Shown here piece by piece: positions 34,932 to 43,913 of a stretch of DNA of 64,000 nucleotides. This DNA comes from Burkholderia sp052045245. Lineage in GTDB: Bacteria > Pseudomonadota > Gammaproteobacteria > Burkholderiales > Burkholderiaceae. Each line of letters opens with the position of its first letter. Positions within the stretch are counted from its first letter, which is position 1. The DNA is taken from contig NZ_JBQEON010000010.1 of the NCBI RefSeq assembly GCF_052045245.1, forward strand, positions 116,201 to 180,200, written 5' to 3'. Under the pieces are notes generated by a model. That model was not told the origin of the DNA and made no database searches. It was given only the letters and a program-made list of their open reading frames with translations. The translations under genes were made by a program, and so were the position numbers.

Positions 34932-34976
34932 TTGACGATTCGCTTCATGCATGCGATAAACTATCCGATCGGATAA
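34932..34976 (+). promoter_or_regulatory. Promoter and TetR-type operator of sulfatase operon 1
   Basis: TTGACG (34932-34937) and GATAAA (34955-34960) are 17 bases apart. The palindrome CTATCC-N4-GGATAA follows at once (34961-34976), with a perfect 14-bp core at 34962-34975. The same 6-4-6 element occurs at 39926-39941 beside the TetR gene. A repressor bound here would cover the start point near 34967. About 135 leader bases separate it from the sulfatase ATG. Confidence 0.75.
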
Positions 34977-35111
34977 TTAATGTCGTGCCACGCATCGATC
35001 CAGTGCAACCCTGGATCGCGAACGGCGCGTCGTCGATCGAATGCGGCCGGCGGGCTGTGCCGCATTTCGAGTTCGGCGCGGCTGCGAGCACGGTGAAAAG
35101 ACGGAGACATC

Positions 35112-36743
35112 ATGAAAGCAATCGTCGTCATGTATGACAGCCTCAACCGGCGCATGCTGCCGCCGTACGGCTGCGACTGGATCAAGGCTCCCAACTTTCA
35201 GCGCCTTGCGATGCGGAGCGCGACGTTCGACAACTGCTACGTTGGCAGCATGGCCTGCATTCCGGCGCGCAGGGAGTTGCACACCGGACGCCACAATTTC
35301 CTGCATCGCAGCTGGGGGCCGCTCGAACCGTTCGACGATTCGATGCCCGACCTGCTCGGCCGGAACGGAATCCATACCCATCTCGCCAGCGATCATCCGC
35401 ATTATTGGGAAGACGGCGGATCGACGTACCACACGCGCTACGGCAGCTGGGAGTTCTTTCGCGGGCAGGAGGGCGATCCGTGGAAGGGGGAGGTAAATGA
35501 TCCACCGCGCCCGTTTCCGATGAAAGGTGCGTCGAAGCCGAAGGCGGCACGGCAGGACTGGGTCAATCGGCAGTATTTCCCGACCGAGGATCTTCATCCT
35601 CAGACGCTGACGTTCGATGCGGGGGAGCACTTCATCCGCAAGAATCACGACGCCGGCTCCTGGTTCCTGCAGATCGAAACGTTCGACCCGCACGAACCTT
35701 TCGTGAGCTACCCGCGCTACCGGGAACGCTATGCGCACGAGTACCGCGGGCCACATTTCGACTGGCCGTCATACGGCCCTGTCTGCGACGACGACACCGA
35801 CGAGGAAATCCGCCATGTCCGCGCGGAATACGCAGCGCTCGTCTCGATGTGCGATCACTCGCTCGGCAGGGTGCTCGACCTGATGGACGAATTCGATCTG
35901 TGGAAGGACACGATGCTCATCGTGTGCACCGACCACGGCTTCATGCTTGGCGAACATGGCTGGTGGGCAAAGACGGCCCAGCCATGGTTCAACGAGCTGG
36001 CCAATACGCCGCTGTTCATCTGGGATCCACGCAGCGCTTGCGCGGGCGTGCGCCGCAACGCGCTGGTGCAGACGATCGACCTGGCGCCGACGATTCTCGA
36101 TTTCTTCGGCATTCGTCCGACGCCGGACATGCAGGGCGTATCGCTTCGGGACACGATTCATGCCGATGCGCCGGTCCGCACGGCTGCGCTGTTCGGCATG
36201 CACGGCGAGCACGTCAACGTCACCGATGGTCGATACGTCTACATGCGCTCCGGACCCGATCCGGACCACCCGGCGCCGATATATGAGTACACGCTGATGC
36301 CGATGCACATGAAGGGGATGTTCGGCGTCGACGAGCTGGCGGACATCCAGCTGGCCGAACCGTTCTCGTTCACCAAGGGCGTGCGCACGATGAAGATCGC
36401 GGCCCGGCCGCTGGGTTATTCGTACCGCGCCGGGACGTTGCTTTTCGATCTCGCAACGGATCCGGCGCAGGCGCACCCGATCGACGACCCTGAAGTCGAG
36501 CGTCGCATGGCCGTCCTGCTTCGCGATCTCATGGTGCGAAGCGATGCGCCACTGGAACAATATGCTCGCATCGGTCTGCCGGTCGACGGAGCGATTACCG
36601 ACGATCATCTGCTCGCGCGTGTCCATGCAGGGCGTGCCGAGGCCTTGCGGCGAACCCTTGCCAGGCAGGCAAAGGCCATGCGTGCCATGGCGGGCGGTGC
36701 CACGCCGAGCCGGCAACCCGATCAACCCGGCGCGGGCGCCTGA
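35112..36743 (+). CDS. Formylglycine-dependent sulfatase, cytoplasmic (sulfatase 1)
   Basis: This 543-residue alkaline-phosphatase-superfamily hydrolase has the sulfatase nucleophile motif CIPARRELHTGR at 49-60, where Cys49 would be converted to formylglycine (C-x-P-x-R fits the aerobic maturase). The usual Ser after the proline is Ala. Metal-site residues include Asp9 and Asp274/His275 (TDHGFMLGEHG). There is no signal peptide, so it acts in the cytoplasm. GGAG precedes the ATG. The MFS carrier and the FGE gene follow in the same operon. The substrate is probably a sulfated sugar, by context. Confidence 0.87.
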   Translation: MKAIVVMYDSLNRRMLPPYGCDWIKAPNFQRLAMRSATFDNCYVGSMACIPARRELHTGRHNFLHRSWGPLEPFDDSMPDLLGRNGIHTHLASDHPHYWEDGGSTYHTRYGSWEFFRGQEGDPWKGEVNDPPRPFPMKGASKPKAARQDWVNRQYFPTEDLHPQTLTFDAGEHFIRKNHDAGSWFLQIETFDPHEPFVSYPRYRERYAHEYRGPHFDWPSYGPVCDDDTDEEIRHVRAEYAALVSMCDHSLGRVLDLMDEFDLWKDTMLIVCTDHGFMLGEHGWWAKTAQPWFNELANTPLFIWDPRSACAGVRRNALVQTIDLAPTILDFFGIRPTPDMQGVSLRDTIHADAPVRTAALFGMHGEHVNVTDGRYVYMRSGPDPDHPAPIYEYTLMPMHMKGMFGVDELADIQLAEPFSFTKGVRTMKIAARPLGYSYRAGTLLFDLATDPAQAHPIDDPEVERRMAVLLRDLMVRSDAPLEQYARIGLPVDGAITDDHLLARVHAGRAEALRRTLARQAKAMRAMAGGATPSRQPDQPGAGA

Positions 36744-36748
36744 CTGTC

Positions 36749-38092
36749 ATGTACGGACCAATCGAGGTACGAGAAGCCCCGGCGGGGGCGGGCGACGTGC
36801 AGAAGGCCGTGCCGGTGGTGAAGAACCGCTGGCGCCACATGGGCATCCTGACTGCCGCTCAAGCGCTCGACAACAGCGAGGCGAGCGTTCTCCCGGCGCT
36901 CTTTCCGGTCATCAAGGCGAGCCTGGCACTGTCGTTGTCGAGCCTGGGCATGATGATGGTTTGCAGCAAGATCGCCGCGGCGCTGTTCAGCCCGTTCTGG
37001 CTTTGGCTCGCGAGGCGCTGGAATCGCAAGGGCGCGCTTGTCGTCTGTACCGCGGTGTGGGGAGCGTGGGGTGTCGCGGCGGGGTTCTCGCACAACTTCA
37101 CGATGCTGCTCGCATGCACGTCGATTCTCGCGGTGGGTACCGCGGGAGCGAGTGCGCTGATTACCTCCATTTTCGCGGACCTGTTCGACGACGCAATGCG
37201 CGGTCGGGCCATCGGCTACATGTTTGGTGCCACGGCGCTCGTCAGTGCGCTGGTCGGGCCGATGCTGGGCCATCTCGCGGAGATCAATGGCGGCTGGCGA
37301 ATCGGATTCTGGCTGCTCGGTGGCGCCAGCATGCTTGCCGGGTTCGCGGTGCTCGTCTGGTTCCGTGATCCGGGAGTCGGTGCGTCACAAGCGGCGATCG
37401 CACGCCCGTCAGTCGTCGAAGCGGCGCCGGCCTGGCGTGACGTGCTTGCATTGTTTCGTATCCCGACGTTCAGCGTCATGATCGTGTCGAGGTTGCTTGC
37501 GGGCCAGCTACTGATCATGTCGTTCGGGGTTGTCTACTTGACGCAAGTATTCGGGTTTCCAAACCGGACTGCCGCGATCGTCATCGCACCGACCGGTATC
37601 GGCTATCTGATCGGCACGATTGGCGGGGCGGTGATTTTCGACCGGATGCATCGGGCATGGCCCGCGTTCGGGCGGGTGGCGTTCCTTCAGATCATGCAGG
37701 TTGCCTTCGGTGCGATGGCGTTCCTCGGCACGCAGTTCAACTGGGGCAACATCTACGTGTTCTGCGGCTTCTTCTTCATGATGGGATGTGCGATGGGCAC
37801 GCTTCCGGGCGCCAACAGACCGATCGTGATGGCGGTCGTGCCGCCGCGTTTGCGCAGCCTGTCGTTCGTGATCCTGATTGCGATCGTCGAGTCGCTGACG
37901 TGGGCCGCGTACAATGCCGGCGCAGGCTGGTTCGGCGACCGCTACGGCCTGAAGAGCGTATTCATCGTCGTGGTGGTCGGTCTCGTGCTCGTCAATGGCG
38001 TACTCATCACGGTGCTGTACCGCACCTATCCGCGCGACGTTGCGCGCATGCAGGACGGCCTGCGGGAGAACGAACGTGAACAAGTTCGATAA
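36749..38092 (+). CDS. MFS transporter of sulfatase operon 1
   Basis: This 447-residue protein has 12 hydrophobic segments, an N-terminal cytoplasmic stretch to about residue 30, and motif-A-like loops (FSPFWLWLARRWNRKGALV). It begins five bases after the sulfatase stop. The closest feel is the sugar-phosphate/organic anion group of MFS carriers. By position it should import the substrate of sulfatase 1 or export its product or sulfate. The 3' end overlaps the FGE start by 17 bases. Confidence 0.85.
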   Translation: MYGPIEVREAPAGAGDVQKAVPVVKNRWRHMGILTAAQALDNSEASVLPALFPVIKASLALSLSSLGMMMVCSKIAAALFSPFWLWLARRWNRKGALVVCTAVWGAWGVAAGFSHNFTMLLACTSILAVGTAGASALITSIFADLFDDAMRGRAIGYMFGATALVSALVGPMLGHLAEINGGWRIGFWLLGGASMLAGFAVLVWFRDPGVGASQAAIARPSVVEAAPAWRDVLALFRIPTFSVMIVSRLLAGQLLIMSFGVVYLTQVFGFPNRTAAIVIAPTGIGYLIGTIGGAVIFDRMHRAWPAFGRVAFLQIMQVAFGAMAFLGTQFNWGNIYVFCGFFFMMGCAMGTLPGANRPIVMAVVPPRLRSLSFVILIAIVESLTWAAYNAGAGWFGDRYGLKSVFIVVVVGLVLVNGVLITVLYRTYPRDVARMQDGLRENEREQVR

Positions 38093-39062
38093 GCCCGGAC
38101 GGGCATGCTGTGCGCCGCGTCGGGACGACGTGCATGCGCCTGGCGACGCGGCGTGCATGCCGGTTCCCGTCACGCCTGTCGTCGCGCCGGACCATGGGCA
38201 CGCGCATCGTCCGGACGTCGCCAGGTTTGATGGAGGCGCCACCTGGCTCGGAACCGATCGCCCGGCGATCAAGGCGGATGGCGAGGGGCCCAGGCGCAAG
38301 GTTCATCTGAAGCCCTTCGGCATCGAGTGTCATGCGGTAACGAACCAGCGATTCGCCGAGTTCGTTGCGGCAACCGGTTATCGTACCGACGCGGAGCGGT
38401 TCGGATGGAGCTACGTATTCCATGCCTTCGTCGCCGCTGGCGTCGCTACCGATGCGCCGGAAAGCGTGCCGTGGTGGCGATCGGTTCCGGGTGCGTGCTG
38501 GGCCACACCCGAGGGACCGTCATCATCGCTGGTCGGGCGCGAACTGCATCCGGTGGTGCATATTTCCCGGAACGATGCGCTCGCATTCGCGAAATGGTGC
38601 GGCGGACGACTGCCGACGGAAGCGGAATGGGAGCACGCGGCACGGGGCGGCACGGACGATCGCCGCTTTCCGTGGGGCAGCGACGAGCCGGCCGAGGGCG
38701 CGATGGTCTACTGCAACATCTGGCAAGGTCGCTTCCCCGATCTGTACATCGGTGGCGACCGGCGCTTCGGTACGGTTCGCGTGGATGATTTCGCGCCTAA
38801 TCCCGCCGGCCTCTACAATTGCAGCGGCAATGTGTGGGAGTGGTGCGGCGATCCGTTCCGGGTCAGGTCGCTTTCGAGCGCCGGCAAGGCACGGGACCGG
38901 CAAGCGGTCTCGGACAAGGAGTACACGCTGAAGGGCGGCTCGTATTTGTGCCATCGAAGCTACTGCTATCGCTACCGTATCGCGGCCCGGACGGGACGTC
39001 CGAGCGATACGTCCGCCGGACACACCGGCTTCCGTGTCGCGTACGACCTGTCCTCGACGTGA
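38076..39062 (+). CDS. Formylglycine-generating enzyme (sulfatase maturase)
   Basis: This 328-residue FGE-sulfatase fold protein has the diagnostic C-terminal GGSYLCHRSYCYRYRIAAR with both catalytic cysteines, Cys292 and Cys297 (CHRSYC, as in human SUMF1), and the GHTGFRVA end. Earlier blocks include VTNQRFAEFVAATGY, GRLPTEAEWEHAARGG and NVWEWCGDPF. It oxidises the sulfatase motif cysteine to formylglycine using copper and O2. The GTG at 38076, with GGGAG seven bases upstream, fits better than an upstream frame inside the MFS gene. It has no signal peptide, so maturation is cytoplasmic, like its sulfatases. Confidence 0.92.
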   Translation: MNKFDKPGRACCAPRRDDVHAPGDAACMPVPVTPVVAPDHGHAHRPDVARFDGGATWLGTDRPAIKADGEGPRRKVHLKPFGIECHAVTNQRFAEFVAATGYRTDAERFGWSYVFHAFVAAGVATDAPESVPWWRSVPGACWATPEGPSSSLVGRELHPVVHISRNDALAFAKWCGGRLPTEAEWEHAARGGTDDRRFPWGSDEPAEGAMVYCNIWQGRFPDLYIGGDRRFGTVRVDDFAPNPAGLYNCSGNVWEWCGDPFRVRSLSSAGKARDRQAVSDKEYTLKGGSYLCHRSYCYRYRIAARTGRPSDTSAGHTGFRVAYDLSST

Positions 39063-39114
39063 TGGCGCGCTTGCCGCATGCCCATCCGTGCCGAATGGGT
39101 AACGATGCGGGATC

Positions 39115-39735
39115 TCAGCGGAAGATGAACGCCAGGACGGCGTCGCAATGGGCATCGATGGCCTTTTCACGTAGCGCATCGATGCCGTGAACATATTTCA
39201 TCTCGGCGGTCAGCAGGTACGGAATCTGTGCGATCGCCGTGACCATGTACAACAGCAGGATCGGGTCGATTTTTTCCAGCCCTTTTGTCTGCGCGCAGAC
39301 GCGCTTGATGAGCGGAATCGTCAGGTCGTGCCGCGGGCGAATGAACTTCTGCGCCATCCACTTCAGCCGCTCGGAATCGCGATTGGCTTCCTGCATCATC
39401 AGGCGTGCGTGCTCGGGATACTCGGCGCAGTACCGAACGTAGTTCCGGATGTAGTCCTTGACCGCATCGAGAGATAGCTTGCCGCCATCCGGCGCGGGCG
39501 GCGCTGCTTTTTCCATGAAGCGTTCGAACAGATAGGCCACGCTTTCGCGCCACAGGTTTTCCTTGTTCCCGAAGTAGTAGCGAATCATCGCGTGGTTGAC
39601 ACCGGCCTGATCGGCGATGTCACGGACGCTTACCGCGTCGAAGCCGCAGGTGGAAAACTGCTCGAGTGCTATCCCCAGAATTTCCGCGCGAGTCTGCTCG
39701 CTTCGTTCCTGTTGCGCTTGTCTGGCAATCGTCAT
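39115..39735 (-). CDS. TetR-family repressor of the sulfatase locus
   Basis: This 206-residue regulator has the TetR helix-turn-helix at about residues 13-59 (RAEILGIALEQFSTCGFDAVSVRDIADQAGVNHAMIRYYFGNKENLW) and an all-helical ligand domain with RNYVRYCAEYPEHARLMMQEANRDSERL, as in several TetR_C members. The start at 39735 has GGAAG upstream. The gene lies between the two sulfatase operons, convergent with FGE and divergent from GH3. The shared palindrome at three promoters makes it the probable repressor of all three units. The inducer is unknown. Confidence 0.88.
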   Translation of the reverse strand: MTIARQAQQERSEQTRAEILGIALEQFSTCGFDAVSVRDIADQAGVNHAMIRYYFGNKENLWRESVAYLFERFMEKAAPPAPDGGKLSLDAVKDYIRNYVRYCAEYPEHARLMMQEANRDSERLKWMAQKFIRPRHDLTIPLIKRVCAQTKGLEKIDPILLLYMVTAIAQIPYLLTAEMKYVHGIDALREKAIDAHCDAVLAFIFR

Positions 39736-39897
39736 CGCTGCTTCCGGAAAATGGACTATCCGGATTGTGCCTTCGCTCCGATAACGCCGCAACGTCCGGT
39801 ATCGCGTCCGGCAGCTCGCCGACGCAAAACTGTCGTGCAGGGCATCGGCCCGCCGATTCTCGGGGAAAGTCCCGACATCGATCAGCCGGCATCCGGC

Positions 39898-39941
39898 TTG
39901 ACCGCGGCACTGGAGTCCAATTAAATTATCCAAGTGGATAA
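39898..39941 (+). promoter_or_regulatory. Promoter and operator of the GH3 operon
   Basis: TTGACC (39898-39903) and TTAAAT (39921-39926) are 17 bases apart. TTATCC-N4-GGATAA (39926-39941) follows directly, with the same architecture as the promoter of sulfatase operon 1. The GH3 ATG is 27 bases further on. Confidence 0.75.
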
Positions 39942-39952
39942 ATATCGGACAA
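39925..39952 (-). promoter_or_regulatory. Divergent promoter of the tetR gene
   Basis: On the minus strand, TTGTCC (39947-39952) and GATAAT (39925-39930) are 16 bases apart. The operator palindrome 39926-39941 occupies most of the spacer and the -10 box. This predicts autorepression and a leader of about 180 bases before the tetR ATG. Confidence 0.6.
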
Positions 39953-39968
39953 CAGGAGCCGCATCAAC

Positions 39969-42149
39969 ATGAAATTCGCCCCCGACGGTGTCGACACCGA
40001 AGAGACGACCCCCGCTGTTTTTGCGTCGTCGTCAGGTTTCGGCGCATCGGCCTACGATCCCGACGAGCGGGCCACGGAAACCGAAGCCCGCATGACGGAC
40101 GACGAGCGGTTCTCGATGCTGTACAGCCTGATGGTGCGCATCTTCGGCACGCATGCGCGCGAACCGCGCGTACCGGCAGACGTGCCCGGCATCGCCGGAT
40201 ATGTGCGCGGCGTGGCGCGGCTGGGCATACCGCCATTGATGCTTGCCGACACGAGCCTCGGTGTGCGTGCGACGGACGATCCGCATGCCGGCGCGACGGC
40301 GTTCCCGGCCGCGCTGGCGCTTGGCGCAACGTTTGATCCGGAACTGGCGAGAGCGCAGGGGGCGGCGATCGGCAGGGAAGTGCGCGCGTTCGGGTTCAAC
40401 GTTGCGCTCGGCGGCGGGATCAATCTCGTGCGCGAAGTGCGCAACGGCAGAAATTTCGAATACGTGTCCGAGGACCCGCTCCTGTCGGGAAAAATCGGCG
40501 CCGCGATCGTGAAGGGCACGCAGGCGGAAGGGGCGATCGCGCTGGTGAAACACGTGTCGCTCAACGCGAGCGAGACGAACAAGTTCTTTCTCGACGCGAT
40601 CATCGATCCCGCCGCGCATCGCGAAAGTGACCTGCTTGCGTTTCAGATCGCGATCGAGGAGGGCGAACCCGGTGCGTTGATGGGGGCGTACAACCTGGTC
40701 AACGGCGAATACGCATGCGGCAACAAGCGTATTTTGCAGGACGTCGTGAAAGACGCGATGCGTTTCAAGGGCTGGGTCATGTCGGACTGGCGCGCGGTCA
40801 ACCACTGGGACTTCGCGCTGAAGGGCCTCGACCAGCAGTCCGGCGCGCAACTCGACGAATGCGAGTGGTTCAACGAACCGCTGCGGCGCGCTTATGCGGA
40901 AGGCCGGATCACGAAGGAGCGCATTGGCGAGATGGTCCGACGCATGCTGCGCTCGTACTACGCGATCGGCATCGATCGGCCGCGCGCGGCCGGCGCGGTC
41001 GATTGGGCCGCGCATCACGACGTCGCGCTGGAGATCGCCCGCAAGGGGATCGTGCTGTTGAAGAACGATGGCGAGACGCTGCCGCTGGCGCGCAACCTGA
41101 AGCGGATCGCGATGATCGGCGGTTTCGCGCAGGCCGGGGTTTTGTCGGGATCAGGCTCGAGCCAGGTCCGGCCGCGGGGTGGGTATGCCGCCGAGATACC
41201 GCTCAGGAGCCATCCGCTGCTGGGGCCGACGTCAATGTGCCTCTTCGGGCCGTCGCCGCTTGCCGAGTTGCGCTCACGCATGCCGCAAACGGTCATCGAT
41301 TTCGACAGCGGCGCGCATATTGCCGATGCGGTCGCGTTGGCCGAGAAGGCGGAGATCGTGATCGTCAATGCGATCCGGCACGAGGGCGAACGCTTCGATT
41401 GCCCTGACATGGGGCTTCCGTTCGGACAGGACGAACTGATCGAAGCCGTTGCGCGCGTGAATTCGAACGTCGTCGTGGTGTTGCAGACCGGCAATCCGAT
41501 CGAAATGCGATGGCGAGACAAGGTGCGCGCCGTGGTTCAGGCCTGGTTCCCCGGGCAGGCCGGCGCCCAGGCAATCGCCGAAATCCTGACGGGCGCGGTC
41601 AATCCGTCCGGACGCCTGCCGGTCACCTTTCCGGTCTGCATCGAACAAACGCCGCATCCGCGTTTGCCGGGGGCGGACGTCGAGCTTGGGACGCCGATCA
41701 AGGTGCATTACCACGAAGGCGCCGAGGTCGGCTATCGCTGGTTCGCGCGGCGTGGAGAAGAGCCGTTGTTCTCGTTCGGTCATGGGTTGGGCTACACGCG
41801 ATTCGAATACGGCAACTTTTCGGCATGTGGAGGCGACACCGTGACGGTGAACTTTACCGTCACCAATACCGGTGAACGGGAAGGCGATGACGTTCCGCAG
41901 GTGTATCTGATCGATGCCGGCGGGGAGCGGCGTGTGCGTCTGCTCGGCTTCAAGCGCGTGACGCTGCGCGCCGGCGCGTCGGTCGAGGTCAGCATGCAGG
42001 CCGACCCGCGCCTGCTGGCTCGCTTCGACGAAACGTCCGGGAGCTGGCACATCGGCGAAGGCGCCTACCGGATCGTACTGGCACGCTCCGCGGTGGATCA
42101 CGCGGCGGAGGCAGTGGTGCAGCTGGAAGCGCGCCGATTCGGTACCTGA
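39969..42149 (+). CDS. Glycoside hydrolase family 3 beta-glycosidase, cytoplasmic
   Basis: This 726-residue enzyme has the GH3 barrel with the KH motif (ALVKHVSLNASETNKF), nucleophile Asp273 (GWVMSDWRAVN), the alpha/beta sandwich domain (GIVLLKNDGETLPL, LSGSGSSQVRPRGGYAA) and a C-terminal fibronectin III-like domain (TVNFTVTNTGEREGDDVPQVYL). No signal peptide is present. It should remove a terminal beta-linked sugar, perhaps after a sulfatase has exposed it. Linkage and sugar specificity cannot be read. It heads operon 2, divergent from tetR. Confidence 0.9.
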   Translation: MKFAPDGVDTEETTPAVFASSSGFGASAYDPDERATETEARMTDDERFSMLYSLMVRIFGTHAREPRVPADVPGIAGYVRGVARLGIPPLMLADTSLGVRATDDPHAGATAFPAALALGATFDPELARAQGAAIGREVRAFGFNVALGGGINLVREVRNGRNFEYVSEDPLLSGKIGAAIVKGTQAEGAIALVKHVSLNASETNKFFLDAIIDPAAHRESDLLAFQIAIEEGEPGALMGAYNLVNGEYACGNKRILQDVVKDAMRFKGWVMSDWRAVNHWDFALKGLDQQSGAQLDECEWFNEPLRRAYAEGRITKERIGEMVRRMLRSYYAIGIDRPRAAGAVDWAAHHDVALEIARKGIVLLKNDGETLPLARNLKRIAMIGGFAQAGVLSGSGSSQVRPRGGYAAEIPLRSHPLLGPTSMCLFGPSPLAELRSRMPQTVIDFDSGAHIADAVALAEKAEIVIVNAIRHEGERFDCPDMGLPFGQDELIEAVARVNSNVVVVLQTGNPIEMRWRDKVRAVVQAWFPGQAGAQAIAEILTGAVNPSGRLPVTFPVCIEQTPHPRLPGADVELGTPIKVHYHEGAEVGYRWFARRGEEPLFSFGHGLGYTRFEYGNFSACGGDTVTVNFTVTNTGEREGDDVPQVYLIDAGGERRVRLLGFKRVTLRAGASVEVSMQADPRLLARFDETSGSWHIGEGAYRIVLARSAVDHAAEAVVQLEARRFGT

Positions 42150-42307
42150 AGTCGTATCGCGGAACCCATGCACGGGTAATCCGGGCGTTACGGATATGCC
42201 GGACGGAGTGTGAGCAAAGTTCGATCGCTGGCGCGCGGTCGACGGAGAAAGGAAAGAGGGATTTTTTCGGAGCAATCTAATAAGCAGTGCAAAACAGGAG
42301 GAGACGG

Positions 42308-43372
42308 GTGAGAAAAGAGTTCATTTTGGCCACGATGGTGGCAATGATGGCCGCGGGAGCGAAAGCGCAGTCGAGCGTGACCTTGTTCGGGACGGTTGGC
42401 GGAGGTATCCGATGGGTCGATGGCTTGAAGGGAGGGCATCAGATCGGGTTCGACAGCAACATCCAATCCGGCAATAGTTTCGGCCTGAAAGGCGTGGAGG
42501 ATCTCGGGCAGGGCCTGAAGGCGATCTTCACCCTTCAAAGCGGATTCGTCACGGGAACGGGCGGACTGCCGAGCACGTCGGGGCCGTTCTTTTCGAAGGC
42601 GGCCTATGTCGGACTCGGCACCGACGTGTGGCGTATCACGCTGGGACGGCAACTCAGCGCGGCCGAAGACGTTGGCGTCTCGCTCGATCCGGACGCGGGG
42701 CAGGGAACGTCGCTGGCCATTGTCCCGGGCGTGGTCTGGGGCGGGAACTTCTTTACACTCGATTCCCGGTTCAACAACGTAGTGAAGGTCGTGGGCAAGG
42801 CGGGCGGCCTGACGCTCCGCGGAAGCTACTCGGCCGGCGGCGTGGCCGGCAACATACACGGGGGATCGAACCTCGCCATTGGCGCAACCTACCAGTATCA
42901 AACCGTGATGATCGGCGCCGCTTATCAGAAGACCTATAACGCCGCGGCATCTCAATGGGCACAGACCGCGATCGGTGGGGCAACGTGGCAACTGGGGCCG
43001 GCGAAGCTGTACCTGAGCTACAGCGGGCTGTGGGTGAATTCCCCGACGCTTGCCGGCATTGAACGCCGGGACGACATCCCGGCGGTCGGCCTCGTCTACC
43101 GGGTCACGCCGTTTCTTCAGTTCAGCACGGCGACCTATTACGACATCGGCAAGAACCTGAAATACGCACACGGATCGGACGGGCGCAAATTGACCACGTA
43201 CGCGATGCTCGATTATTTCCTGTCCAAGCGTACCGAGTTGTACCTGGAGTACGACAGAAACGGATTCTCGGGTGCGTACAAGCGGGATCCGGCCAACGTG
43301 TCGGGCTTGAACCTGCGGCCGGATGGCCGGGCGGTGACCGGCGTATCGGTCGGGATGATCACACAGTTCTAG
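42308..43372 (+). CDS. Gram-negative porin of operon 2
   Basis: This 354-residue beta-barrel porin of the Burkholderia/Neisseria type has a signal peptide ending AKAQ and then SSVTLFGTVGGGIRWVD, the SGNSFGLKGVEDLGQGLKAIFTLQSGF hallmark and a C-terminal phenylalanine (VSVGMITQF). The start is GTG at 42308, fixed by a strong AGGAGGAG; the frame also runs upstream without support. It should admit the sulfated saccharide across the outer membrane. Its place inside the GH3-sulfatase operon suggests a dedicated channel. Confidence 0.9.
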   Translation: MRKEFILATMVAMMAAGAKAQSSVTLFGTVGGGIRWVDGLKGGHQIGFDSNIQSGNSFGLKGVEDLGQGLKAIFTLQSGFVTGTGGLPSTSGPFFSKAAYVGLGTDVWRITLGRQLSAAEDVGVSLDPDAGQGTSLAIVPGVVWGGNFFTLDSRFNNVVKVVGKAGGLTLRGSYSAGGVAGNIHGGSNLAIGATYQYQTVMIGAAYQKTYNAAASQWAQTAIGGATWQLGPAKLYLSYSGLWVNSPTLAGIERRDDIPAVGLVYRVTPFLQFSTATYYDIGKNLKYAHGSDGRKLTTYAMLDYFLSKRTELYLEYDRNGFSGAYKRDPANVSGLNLRPDGRAVTGVSVGMITQF

Positions 43373-43412
43373 TCGCGATGCGGCACAACAGGATTTGACG
43401 GGAGAGAAAGGA

Positions 43413-43805
43413 ATGGAGATTCGAAAGCATGTCGTCCGGGCGGCGCTCGCGTGGCTGTGCGTGGCAGGCGCGACGAGCGCGTTCGCGCAGGACCCGATTC
43501 CGGGCAATAACCCCCGGGCCGACTCGGCGGCGTCGCAAACGAGTCGCGCGGCCGGAACCGGCGCCACCAAAAAAGCGAACAGAAAGGCGAATCGGCAATT
43601 GGTCAAGCGCGTCAGCCAGGCGATCGCCCATGCCAGGGGGCTCGACTCGACGCGCATTTCGGTGAGTGCGAAAGCGGGCGTGGTGACGCTGTCGGGCACG
43701 ATTGCCGACAATGTTCAGGCAGGCATTGCCGTCGACGCGGCGCAAAAGGTACCCGGTGTGGTGTCCGTCAAGAATCAACTGCGCATCAGTACGCAAAACT
43801 GGTAG
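43413..43805 (+). CDS. BON-domain periplasmic protein
   Basis: This 130-residue product has a signal peptide (cleaved near AFAQ, residue 26), a disordered Asn/Thr/Lys-rich spacer and one BON domain at about residues 62-128 (LVKRVSQAIAHARGLDSTRISVSAKAGVVTLSGTIADN...VPGVVSVKNQL). BON proteins such as OsmY bind membranes or wall. GGAGAG precedes the ATG. Its presence between porin and sulfatase genes is unusual; a role in envelope stability during uptake is only a guess. Confidence 0.85.
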   Translation: MEIRKHVVRAALAWLCVAGATSAFAQDPIPGNNPRADSAASQTSRAAGTGATKKANRKANRQLVKRVSQAIAHARGLDSTRISVSAKAGVVTLSGTIADNVQAGIAVDAAQKVPGVVSVKNQLRISTQNW

Positions 43806-43913
43806 GCCGGGGCTGCGGTGGACCGCCGTTCAATGATGCGGTCCATCCTCGGCCGGACTGCAAAACAATTTCGAACCGGCCGTCAAAGGCTGGATGATGG
43901 GAAACGACAAGCC

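Noticed and set aside
43818..43913. N-terminal extension of sulfatase 2
   Set aside because: No family residues and no signal peptide; the start at 43914 puts the nucleophile at the same residue as in sulfatase 1.
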